Of a stretch of 64,000 bases of DNA, positions 1-9,900 are shown in pieces. The stretch comes from Macrostomum hystrix (taxonomy: Eukaryota > Platyhelminthes > Macrostomidae): contig CATNEN010000038.1 in the NCBI GenBank assembly GCA_950097015.1, forward strand, positions 12,394,001 to 12,458,000, written 5' to 3'. The first letter of the stretch is position 1; each line of letters opens with the position of its first letter. Below the pieces are notes generated by a model. The model had not been told where the DNA came from, ran no database searches, and saw nothing but the letters and a program-made list of their open reading frames with translations. The translations under genes were made by a program, and so were the position numbers.

Positions 1-640
1 TCAGGCAGTGTACAGACAGGCAATTTGCTTCAAGACAAAGATGCGTTTCCAAACTATGCGTTTGCGCAAACAGTAATTTATTTAAAAATTAAATAGAACA
101 AAGAAAATGAAGTCCTTAAAAAGGGTCGAATAATATTCCGATTATACTATTTTTTCATATCAGTAATATATCAGTAATATTATCTATTGCTTAGCACAAT
201 ACTAGCAGTTCACATATAGAAATTAGATTGTAACTCCAGAATAGTACGATTAAAATAGCTACAGAAAGCACTAAAACAAATATTCGAACTTTTGCATGTT
301 GAAGTTAACAGAAAATAAACAATTATGATATCATTTTTTAAAAAACAAATACTGAGGTGTTTTTACCTGTCACAGTGATGACTTAATGTCTTTGAGTCAG
401 TCTTAAAGTTCCCGAATAGTAACTGAATTTACTATTTACACCGTTGAAAACTTTAATTCGGAATGCCAAAAATGCGAAATAATCTTAAGAGTTAAAAAGA
501 AGAAAAGTGAACAGATTTAAATAAAAGACAACAGATCCATGAAATAAAGCTTTTAAAAGAAATTATGTGTTGTAAAGGCAGCATTTTATCACAAAATAAA
601 GTCTGCATAAAAGCGATCGAACTAGCGAGTGTAATCGATA
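1..640. other. AT-rich spacer, no gene seen
   Basis: No open frame or RNA gene is supported here. The first 13 bases (TCAGGCAGTGTAC) match the minus-strand body of the SINE family called A below, so the window may open inside the end of a SINE copy. The rest is AT-rich without visible tandem structure. Confidence 0.5.
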
Positions 641-759
641 AAATAAAGGTGTAACCCATCGACGTGTATTCCTACTTCATGAGAGAATAATCAGAGACTG
701 AAGATGTAATTTATTAATTGAAAGTGTAATCAATTGCATGAACGTGTAATCTATCGATC

Positions 760-1545
760 GATGGGGTAATCAAATGAATGAGGGTGTAACCAACTGAATG
801 AGGGTGTAATACATTGAATGAGGGTGCAAGCAATTAAATCAAGGTGTAATCAATTCAATTAGGGTGTAATCGATTGAATGAGGGTGTAATAAATTGAATG
901 TGGGTGTAATCAATTAATTGAGGGCGAAATCAATTGAATTAGGGTATAATCGATCTTCTGAGGGTGTAATCAATTGAATGAGGGCATAATCAATTGAATG
1001 AGGGTATAATCAATTGAATGAGGGTATAATCAATTGAATGAGGGTGTAATCAATTGAATGAGGGTGTAATCAATTGAATGAGGGTGTAATCAATTGAATG
1101 AGGGTGTAATAAATCAATTGAATGAACGTGTAATCTATCAATCGAGGGGGTAATCAACTGGATGAGGGTGTAATCAATTGAATGAACGTGTAATCTATCG
1201 ATCGAGGCGGTAATAAATTGAATGTTGGTGTAATCAATTAATTGAGGGTGTAATCAATTGAATAAGGGTATAATCGATCTTCTGAGGGTGTAATCAATCG
1301 AATGAACGTGAAATCTATTGATCGAGGGGTAATCAGCTGAATGAGGGTGTAATCAATTGAATGAGGGTTTAATTAATTGAATTAGGGTGTAATCAATTGA
1401 AAAATGGTATAATCGATCTTCTGAGGGTGTAATAAATTGAATGAACGTGTAATCTATCGATCGAGGGGGTAATCAGCTGAATGAGGGTGTAATCAACTGA
1501 ATGAGGGTGTAATCAACTGAATCAGGTCTAATCAATTGAACGAGC
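760..1545. repeat. 20-bp minisatellite
   Basis: Tandem array of a 20-bp unit close to GAGGGTGTAATCAATTGAAT. A diverged variant carrying CGATCGAGGGGGTAATC recurs at about 755, 1140, 1200, 1320 and 1460, which gives a higher-order pattern. Looser units extend back to about 640. The array begins about 65 bases beyond the lipase stop codon, so it may overlap that gene's 3' untranslated region. Confidence 0.9.
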
Positions 1546-1609
1546 GTGTAACGAATAAAATTCGAGACAGCATTATCTCCGAGAGTTCTCCCCAGCATCT
1601 GATACACTC

Positions 1610-4438
1610 CTACTGGATGTGGCTGATCAGCCGGTAAAGCCGTTCGTAGAATTGGCGCTGCTTGCTGCGCTTCACCTTGGCGAAACTTTCGCCGTCGCTG
1701 TCGGCCATGCGAAGGCCGGTCCACCGGGCGAGAGCCGCGGCGCCGTCCAGCACAGCCGCGGTGATGCTCCAGCGCTGCCGAGGCGGCTCCCAGACCAGGC
1801 TGCGGCCGAACACAGGGTCGCCGTGGTCCCAATCGGTGTCGAAATCGCCGGCCAGACCGTTGGCCCATAGACAGTGCCAACGGCCGGGCACCAATAGTCG
1901 AAGCTCGCAAACGCGGCTGCCCGGGTCAATCCGAATCGGGATAGGCCGTCTAGCGGAGCCGCCGACAAGCGGCGCGCGCTGGCTGGCCAGAGGCACCAGG
2001 CCGTCGTTGTGACGCCAGTCGATAGTGTTGGAGCCGGGGAGCCGGTGTTCGACCAGCTCGGCGCACATGAAAGCGCAGGGCAGCAGGAGGAAGGCGCTGC
2101 AATGGCTGGTGGGCCGGACGAAACCGCTGCGACGAGGAGCGTTTGAACGTCCGGTATCAGCAGCGGCGCTATGGTCAGCCGCTGACTCCCAAGACGGCTC
2201 CAATGATTCAATGGGCTCGTCAACATCTGAGCTGGCGTCAGCAGATCTGCCGCCAAAGCTAAAATGCCTTGTACACTTGGTGAGTATGCTCAGGTAGTAG
2301 CAGGCTGGTTGATCGTCGCCAATTTTCTTGTTGAGTTCCAGCGAGCCCTCGAGGCTCAGGTCGTAGGCCAGGTTGTCTTTGCCGGCTAGGAAGTTGTGAC
2401 TGACACCGCGAAGCTTCGAGTTCAAGTTGGAGTAGGATCTGATATGCGAGGCGGTTGGTGGCTTGCTATGGAGGAGAGGTGGCTCGCTATGCAGGAGAGG
2501 TGGTGTGCTATGGAGGAGGGGTGGCTCGCTATGGAGGAGGGGTGGTGTGCTATGGAGGAGGGGTGGTGTGCTATGGAGGAGGGGTGGTGTGCTATGGAGG
2601 AGAGGTGGCTCGCTATGGAGGAGAGGTGGTGTGCTATGGAGGAGGGGTGGTGTGCTAGGTAGGAGAGGTGGCTCGCTATGGAGGAGGGGTGGTGTGCTAT
2701 GGAGGAGGGGTGGTGTGCTATGGAGGAGGGGTGGTGTGCTATGGAGGAGGGGTGGTGTGCTATGGAGGAGGGGTGGTTTGCTAGGTAGGAGAGGTGGCTC
2801 GCTATGGAGGAGGGGTGGTGTGCTATGGAGGAGGGGTGGTGTGCTATGGAGGAGGGGTGGTGTGCTATGGAGGAGGGGTGGTGTGCTATGGAGAAGGGGT
2901 GGTGTGCTATGGAGGAGGGGTGGTGTGCTATGGAGGAGGGGTGGTGTGCTATGGAGAAGGGGTGGTTCGCTATAGAGAAGGGTGGTTTTGCTATGGAGTA
3001 GGGGTGCGTGGCTAGCTACGCTATGCAAGTAAGGGTGATGAAAAGGTTTTGCAAACCTGAAGTCCTCATTTTCCAGCCCCCAGTGCTCCAGTCGCCAGTG
3101 ACGCAGGCGTCCACGATTTTCGCGGGGCACTCCTTGCAGTGTTTCGATGAGCTCAACGCAGCTGACTAGGGGCACAAGGCTGGGCCACTGGAACAGGCCG
3201 GTCTCACGACTGCAGCCGTACAGATAGGTGGCGGTGGAGCCGTTTAAAGGACTGGCAATGCAGGTGACGGATTTTATCCAGGCTGCAGTGGTTTCAAGAC
3301 CCCAGAAATCTGTGGCTAGCAGGTGGTGCAGCATTCTGAAAGGTTAATTATCAATCCAAATATAAAATATAACAGAAATAAAACCGATTAAAACTGTGTT
3401 AATTGTATACTGCCAGGACGATATTAAGAGTAGCATCAAGTTTAGCCCCCTCCGGGAGAGCATGAAAACTTCTATAGAAGACTTGTGGCCGATTAGAATA
3501 GAAAATGATCCAGTGGCACAGCTGCAGCTATAGGATTGCACTTGAGTAGGGGTGAGTGGCAGAGCGGTCTAATACGGCTGCCTCTCGCACTAATGTCCGT
3601 GAGCTCGATTCCGCGGCGTGACCACATTTATTTGGGGCGCAGCCGCGGAGAGAAGGATTGGGGGCTTGTCGTGCAATTTACGCCCTTGAGGGGCAAACCT
3701 CCAAGGCACAGTGAGAGTGTACGCTGCCTAACAATGAGAAAGTGCCCTGTGTGAGTGTGTGCTCAGGAGTCAGCGGTATGGGCAGAATTGACTCCTAGCT
3801 GCGTGTCTAGTGTCACCAAATGATGAGTCACAGCTGACGGCCCTCCTGCAATTATTATTATTATTATTTACATTTATTAGTTACAAGCTATTCAGTCCAT
3901 GGACTGGTGCTGCCGCCCTGCTCATCAAAATATTGCAAAGAATTTCACGACTCAAACATATAAACGTATGTTAAAGAAACGAACTTCCGACCTCTGGATG
4001 AAAAGTGCAAGCTGCTCAAATCACGCACCTGATTGTGTTGCCGCCAGCCGAATGGCCTACAAAATGGCACGGCCTGTCCGGTCCCCAATCCGGCCACAGT
4101 CCGGGCTGCTGGCTAAAATCTGTGCCGAACTGTTCGTGCCCGAACTCGGCCGAATGCTCGGCGCCAAAGTCGGTCCGTCGGCCGAGCAGCTGGGCGAACA
4201 GTTCGCAGGCTCGGTCGTGCTGGGAACTGACCGGACCCAAGGAAGCCTGCAGAATTGTCAGGCCGGACTTGTCCGTGTCCTCGGCCACCCCGGTGTCCCA
4301 GTAGGCCACGCGACCGTGCGGAGTCTCCATCTCGGTGGGACCCCAGCCGAGTAGGCCGGGCACCAGCACCACAGCCTGGCGGCCTTCACTGGCTGGCTGC
4401 TCAATCTGCAATGCGATTACAGCTCTGTGCTCAGTGTA
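1610..4438 (-). CDS. Secreted-type triacylglycerol lipase, bacterial family I.5-like (5' end missing)
   Basis: Alpha/beta-hydrolase predicted to cleave ester bonds of triglycerides. Three exons join in frame: 4438-4029, 3335-3057 and 2438-1610. The first exon has the VPGLLG oxyanion-loop region and the nucleophile elbow GHSAGG. The second continues with a segment like the strand after the nucleophile (ASPLNGST). The third carries NDGLVPLASQ, the likely catalytic Asp region, and DTDWDHGD, the likely catalytic His, then a C-terminal helix. The order and spacing match staphylococcal and Geobacillus family I.5 lipases rather than the usual animal pancreatic or acid lipases. No ATG begins the first exon; an acceptor (TGCTGCAG) precedes 4438, so a signal-peptide exon must lie upstream and was not found. 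Intron 1 (4028-3336) holds a SINE; intron 2 (3056-2439) is nearly all minisatellite. Confidence 0.85.
2455..3000. repeat. 21-bp minisatellite filling lipase intron 2
   Basis: About 26 copies of a 21-bp unit (plus strand contains GTGTGCTATGGAGGAGGGGT). On the coding (minus) strand it is pyrimidine-rich and each unit ends in CTCCTCCATAG, like a polypyrimidine tract plus AG. Because 21 is a multiple of three, the array keeps reading frames open on both strands. The long frames through it are artefacts. Confidence 0.95.
3545..3866 (+). mobile_element. SINE family A, near full-length copy
   Basis: A tRNA-derived SINE in lipase intron 1, opposite to the gene. The head has an A-box-like GTGGCAGAGCGGT and a B-box-like GAGCTCGATTCC, resembling a class II tRNA (Leu/Ser type). 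The body has GCAGCCGCGGAGAGAAGG and a conserved GGAGTCAGCG...GGGCAGAATTG block. It ends in an ATT microsatellite tail at 3848-3866. Many related copies occur in this window. Confidence 0.85.
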
Positions 4439-4689
4439 CTGCAGCAATAGCCAAGATTGGACTGTTAATGTATATAAATAATAAAAACTTTAACTTCCAC
4501 AGTTAAACACGCTCTACCAAGCTAAACAATTAAACAAATGGCATTTTAGTTTATTTCACTTATTAACGCACTCTTCAATAAGGTGTTAAAAGACGATTTT
4601 TGAAAAGCTACAATAGATAAGAATGGGTGGGTTTTCTAATGCATGGGGTCAGCAACTTCATAAACCTCGCGGATTAGACGGGGTGGCAT

Positions 4690-5575
4690 CAGACTAGGGA
4701 GGGATGAAACAGGAGGGATAAGACAGGAGGCAGGGATGAGACAGGAGGGATAAGACAGGAGGGATAAGACAGGAGGGATGAGACAGGAGGGATAAGACAG
4801 GAGGGATAAGACAGGAGGGATGAGACAGGAGGGATAAGACAGGAGGGATAAGACAGGAGGGATGAGACAGGAGGGATGAGACAGGAGGGATGAGACAGGA
4901 GGGATAAGACAGGAGGGATAAGACAGGAGGGATGAGACAGGAGGGATGAGACAGGAGGGATAAGACAGGAGGGATAAGACAGGAGGGATGAGACAGGAGG
5001 GATAAGACAGGAGGGATAAGACAGGAGGGATGAGACAGGAGGGATAAGACAGGAGGGATGAGACAGGAGGGATAAGACAGGAGGCAGGGATGAGACAGGA
5101 GGGATAAGACAGGAGGGACGAGACAGGAGGGATGAGACAGGAGGGATAAGACAGGAGGGATAAGACAGGAGGGATGAGACAGGAGGGATAAGACAGGAGG
5201 GATGAGACAGGAGGGATGAGACAGGAGGGACGAGACAGGAGGGATGAGACAGGAGGGATAAGACAGGAGGGATAAGACAGGAGGGACGAGACAGGAGGGA
5301 TGAGACAGGAGGGATAAGACAGGAGGGATGAGACAGGAGGGATGAGACAGGAGGGATAAGACAGGAGGGATAAGACAGGAGGGATGAGACAGGAGGGATG
5401 AGACAGGAGGGATAAGACAGGAGGGATGAGACAGGAGGGATAAGACAGGAGGGATAAGACAGGAGGGATGAGACAGGAGGGATAAGACAGGAGGGATGAG
5501 ACAGGAGGGATAAGACAGGAGGCAGGGATGAGACAGGAGGGATAAGACAGGAGGGACGAGACAGGAGGGATGAGA
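4690..5575. repeat. 14-bp minisatellite with higher-order pattern
   Basis: About 60 copies of a 14-bp unit GGAGGGATAAGACA with TAAGACA, TGAGACA and CGAGACA variants. An interruption reading GGAGGCAGGG occurs at 4726, 5080 and 5518, and its flanks repeat, so blocks of several hundred bases have been duplicated. On the minus strand, the sense strand of the lipase, the array is pyrimidine-rich. It probably lies in the first intron or 5' flank of that gene. Confidence 0.93.
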
Positions 5576-5860
5576 CACGGTACCGATGAGACACGGTACC
5601 GATGAGACACGGTACCGATGAGACACGGTACCGATGAGACACGGTACCGATGAGACACGGTACCAATGAGTCACGGTACCGATGAGACACGGTACCGATG
5701 AGACACGGTACCGATGAGACACGGTAACGATGAGACATGGTACCGATGAGACACGGTAACGATGAGACACGGTACCGATGAGACACGGTACCAATGAGTC
5801 ACGGTACCGATGAGACACGGTACCAATGAGACACCGGAGAGACGAGACACCCGAGAGATG
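5560..5860. repeat. 16-bp minisatellite (GAGACACGGTACCGAT)
   Basis: About 18 copies of GAGACACGGTACCGAT, with GGTAACGAT and GTACCAATGAGTCAC variants. It abuts the 14-bp array and shares the GAGACA core with it, so one array probably gave rise to the other. Confidence 0.93.
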
Positions 5861-6324
5861 AGACAGGTGACAGTATGTTTGGAAGGGGTAAGGGGTAATT
5901 GGATTTTTTTGTTTCGTAAGCGAGTTTCGGCAGTTGCCGACTCCTGAGAGCAAGAGAAACATGAAATAACAGAAAGATTTTATTAAAAGAGGCCAAAAGG
6001 TGAAATGCACGCAAGCACTCTCAGCTCGGAGCTGGCAGGGGCTACAACACAATCGCTTAGAAATCGATCGGAAAATTCAAGCTAATTATAAAATAGATCG
6101 GAACTTATCAAACAAACGCGACTCATAATGATTCTTTAACTAACAGAAAGCATTATAAGATGGCAAATAATTATTGATCAGTAAACGATGTCATTTTACT
6201 TTCCTTGCTATTACTAAGCCTAAAAGATTTATAAATTTATATATGAGGATTTGAATTTCATGTTACAAGTCTTTGTAACTAGGGATTATAAATATTAAAA
6301 TAGAACCATCATAAAACAATCACG

Positions 6325-6560
6325 ATGATGGTTGTAGCCTAGTGTTAGACTTGAAGGTCGGGAGTTCGAATCTCGACTGGACAAAAAAATGTGTGTCCAT
6401 TTAGCAATTATAAGACACCTAACATTGGATTGCCTTAGTTCATCCAGCTGTGAAGTGGGTACCAGCATCAGTCCATGGACTGAACAGCCGTACGCAGCCT
6501 TCAGATGCGCCGCGCAATAGTTGCGGCTGTGCTGTCAGCTGCACAATTAATGCCATTTTG
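6325..6560 (+). mobile_element. SINE family B (Meta-domain-like)
   Basis: The tRNA-like head has GTAGCCTAGTGTTAGAC and a B box in GGTCGGGAGTTCGAATCTC. A central block follows (TGTGTCCATTTAGCAAT..., CCAGCTGTGAAGTGGGTACC), similar to the Meta-domain shared by many animal SINEs. The tail (CCATGGACTGAACAGCCGTACG) recurs at 36108-36395 on the minus strand. The Meta-domain assignment is from remembered family sequence. Confidence 0.75.
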
Positions 6561-6591
6561 GCAAGTGTAATATATTATTCTTTGGGGACTT

Positions 6592-6883
6592 TTAGGGGGT
6601 CGTTGGCGCGTTTTCCTCTCGCGCCAAGGTCCCTAAGTTCGATTCCGCGACGAGGCCAGATTAATTTCGGGCGCAGCCGCGGAGAGAAGGCTTGGGGGCT
6701 TGTCATGCAATTTACACCCTTAAGGGCCAACCTCCAAGGCTCATTTGTGCTGCTATGTGTGCTCAGGAGTCAGCGGAATGGGCAGAATTGCCTCTTTGCT
6801 GGCTGTGGGTCTAGTATCACCAAATGATGTGCCAATGCCTGCAGCCCTCCTGCAATTACTAAAATTATTATTATTGGGATTTT
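6592..6883 (+). mobile_element. SINE family A copy
   Basis: The head (CTCTCGCGCCAAGG, then AGTTCGATTCCGCG) and the body (GCAGCCGCGGAGAGAAGG, GGAGTCAGCG, TCCTGCAATT) match the copy at 3545. It ends in an ATT-rich tail. It sits between the lipase upstream region and the 3' end of GFM1. Confidence 0.8.
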
Positions 6884-6953
6884 TACTCTTCAAGCTTTAT
6901 AAATACAGAGCAACCAGCAGTTCCTAGGCACTGTCTAATAGATAATCTGACAG

Positions 6954-6959
6954 TTTATT
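6954..6959 (-). terminator. Candidate polyadenylation signal of GFM1
   Basis: AATAAA on the minus strand, five bases after the TAG stop of GFM1. It is the nearest consensus signal seen, and would make the 3' untranslated region only a few dozen bases long. Confidence 0.5.
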
Positions 6960-6963
6960 AAAT

Positions 6964-9900
6964 CTATTTCTTAACGCCGGCCTTCTTAGCAGTGCTGTCA
7001 CTCTCCAGGCTGCGATACTCGGCCACCAGCTGCAGTTGCAGGTCCGATGGCACAGGGCAGTAGCGACTGTACTCCATGACGAACTCGCCCTTGCCCTGGG
7101 TGATGCTGCGCAGTTCGCCAATGAACCCGAACATGTGGTTGAGCGGCACTTCGCATTCAATCACGCAGGTGTCGTCCATCAGATCCGAGTGGGTGATGAG
7201 GCCGGTGCGGCGGACTAGAGCTGCCATCACCACCGTCTGGAACTCGACAGGCGTGTTCACCTCCACCAGCATGACCGGCTCAAGCACGTGCCAGGTGCCG
7301 TGGTCTTGCATTTCTCGGACAGCGTGCATTGCGGCCAGCTGGAATGACCAGTCGCTGCTGTCTACCTGTAGGGAGAAGTTTCATAGATCACTGTTTGATA
7401 TGCACCCGTAAATTTACTGACAACAGTGGGTTGCTAGACCACAGATTTGAGAGTGGCATCTACATAATCGATTAAACATCTACAGATGCCAAAGAAACAG
7501 CAGATCTGGAAATCACAATTTTTAAGAACCTTTCTACTTATCTACAGATACGAGAGCGAGATCTACATACCTATGAATGAGATCTACAGACCTCTGAAAG
7601 AGATCTACAGAGCTTTGAATGAGATCTACAGAGCTTTGAATGAGATCTACAGAGCTTTTAATGAGATCTACAGACCTCTGAAAAAGATCTACAGACCTCT
7701 CAAAGGGATATACAGACCTCTGAAAGAAATCTACAAACCTCGGAGAGATATCTACAGACCTCTGAAATAGATCTACAGAGCTTTGAATGAGATCTACAGA
7801 CCTCTGAAAAAGATCTACAGACCTCTCAAAGAGATCTACAGACCACTAAAATAAATCTACAGAGCTCTGAAAGAGATCTACAGACCTCTGAAAGAGATCT
7901 ACAGAGCTCTGAAAGAGATCTACAGAGCTCTGAAAAAGATCTACAGAGCTCTGAATGAGATCTACAGACCACTGAATGTGATCTACAGAGCTCTGAATGA
8001 GATCTACAGAGCTCTGAATTAGATCTACAGAGCTATGAAAGAGATCTACAGAGCTCTGAATTAGATCTACAGAGCTATGAAAGAGATCTACAGAGCTCTG
8101 AAAGAGATCTACAGATCTGAGAGAGATCAGTCTACCTTGTGATGAGCGCCATCCTGCAGCCGGAAGCGCAGACCAACGCACGGATTTCCAGTCAGCAGGC
8201 CCTTCTCGCAGGCCTGCCGGAAGCCTTTTTCAACGGCTGGCACGTAGCTCTTGGGCACATTGGTGCCGACAGTCTCGTCAACGAATTCAAGAGTGGTGCA
8301 CTTCTCCGGAGGCAGGGGCTCGACTACGCCGATGATGCGAGCGTACTGGCCAGCGCCACCCGACTGCTTCTTGTGCAGGTAGTCGAATTTGTAGGGCTCG
8401 GATAGGGTCTCGCGGAAGGCCACCTTAGCAACAGTGGTCACATAAGGAATGATGAATTGAAGGCTAGAGAGTTGGTTTGATAATAGCAATTAATTAAATT
8501 TATACTACTGATATTCTCAATTATATTACTGATCTACTGATTTCGCTACTGAATTCTTTATTACACAACTGATTTACTAAATTGCACTACTGATATTCTG
8601 AATCACACTACTGATATACTCAATTACACTGCTGCTTTCTCAATTATATTACTCATAGCCTCAAAGATACTACTGATATTCTGAATCACACTACTGATAT
8701 ACTCAATTACACTGCTGATTTTCTCAATTATATTACTCATAGCCTCAAAGATACTACTGATATTCTGAATCACACTACTGATATACTCAATTACACTGCT
8801 GCTTTCTCAATTATATTACTCATAGCCTCAAAGATACTACTGATATTCTGAATCACACTACTGATATACTCAATTACACTGCTGATTTTCTCAATTATAT
8901 TACTCATAGCCTCAAAGATACTACTGATATTCTGAATCACACTACTGATATACTCAATTACACTGCTGCTTTCTCAATTATATTACTCATAGCCTCAAAG
9001 ATACTACTGATATTCTGAATCACACTACTGATATTATCAATGATACTACTGACATTCTCAATGACACTACTGATATTCTCAATGATACTACTGATATTCT
9101 CAATGTTACTAATGATATTCTCAATGATACTACTGATATTCTCAATGATACTACTGATATTCTCAATGATACTACTGATATTCTCAATGATACTACTGAT
9201 ATTCTCAAATACTCAACTGCCTTACTTTCGGCTTGCCCAGCACGCAGGGAGCTCTGTACTCCCGTTCGAGTCGCTGGGCGTAGATCTCCAGGTGGAGCTC
9301 GCCCATACCAGAGAGGATGGTCTCGCGGAACTCGGTGTTGAATGACATCCGCAGGGTGGGATCTTCTTTTAGGAAGCGCTGGAGACCCTTGGCAAAGTTC
9401 TCCTGCATGCGGGACTCCTTGGGTCGGATGGACATTGACACCACAGGGTCCGGGACGAAGATGGACTCCATGCTGACGTCGTGCAGGCCGGCTGTGACGA
9501 ATGTGTCGCCAGAGGCGCATTCCACGCCGAAGGTGGCGCAGATGTCGCCAGCGTAGACTTCGTTGACGTCAGCCATCTGGTTAGCGTGCATCTTGACTAG
9601 GCGTTGTACGCGCACTTTGCGACCTGTGCGGGCGTTGCTCATGGTGTCACCGCGTTTCAGTGAGCCCTGAACAATTTGGAGCATTGTGGCTGGCAGTGCT
9701 AGAGGGACACTTGTTCTAAACTAGCTAGGCTTCAGAAAACTCACATAGCTGAGCAAAGATAGAATAGAAGATACGACAGTGCCAGAGTAGAGATGAGACA
9801 CGGAAGAGTGGAGACTGACGATAGAAGAGCTTAAATAAGCGCAAGATGGAACCGGGTAGAGATGCGATCGATGGAGCGTAGAGATACGGGACAGATTAGA

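Noticed and set aside
2463-2975. Plus-strand frame of 170 codons of Arg-Arg-Gly-Gly-Val-Leu-Trp repeats
   Set aside because: The 21-bp period keeps all frames open. The region is lipase intron 2 on the other strand.
4636-6052. Overlapping minus-strand frames of 340-452 codons (repeated Ser-Leu-Leu-Ser-Tyr-Pro-Ser-Cys)
   Set aside because: They are translations of the 14-bp and 16-bp arrays in several frames at once; no conserved unique sequence supports a gene.
6328-6385. Possible tRNA gene
   Set aside because: Only A- and B-box-like parts are present. It is the head of a family B SINE with the same tail as other copies.
7545-9215. CRISPR-like regular direct repeats
   Set aside because: Units are contiguous with no unique spacers, lie in introns of a nuclear gene and have no cas genes nearby.
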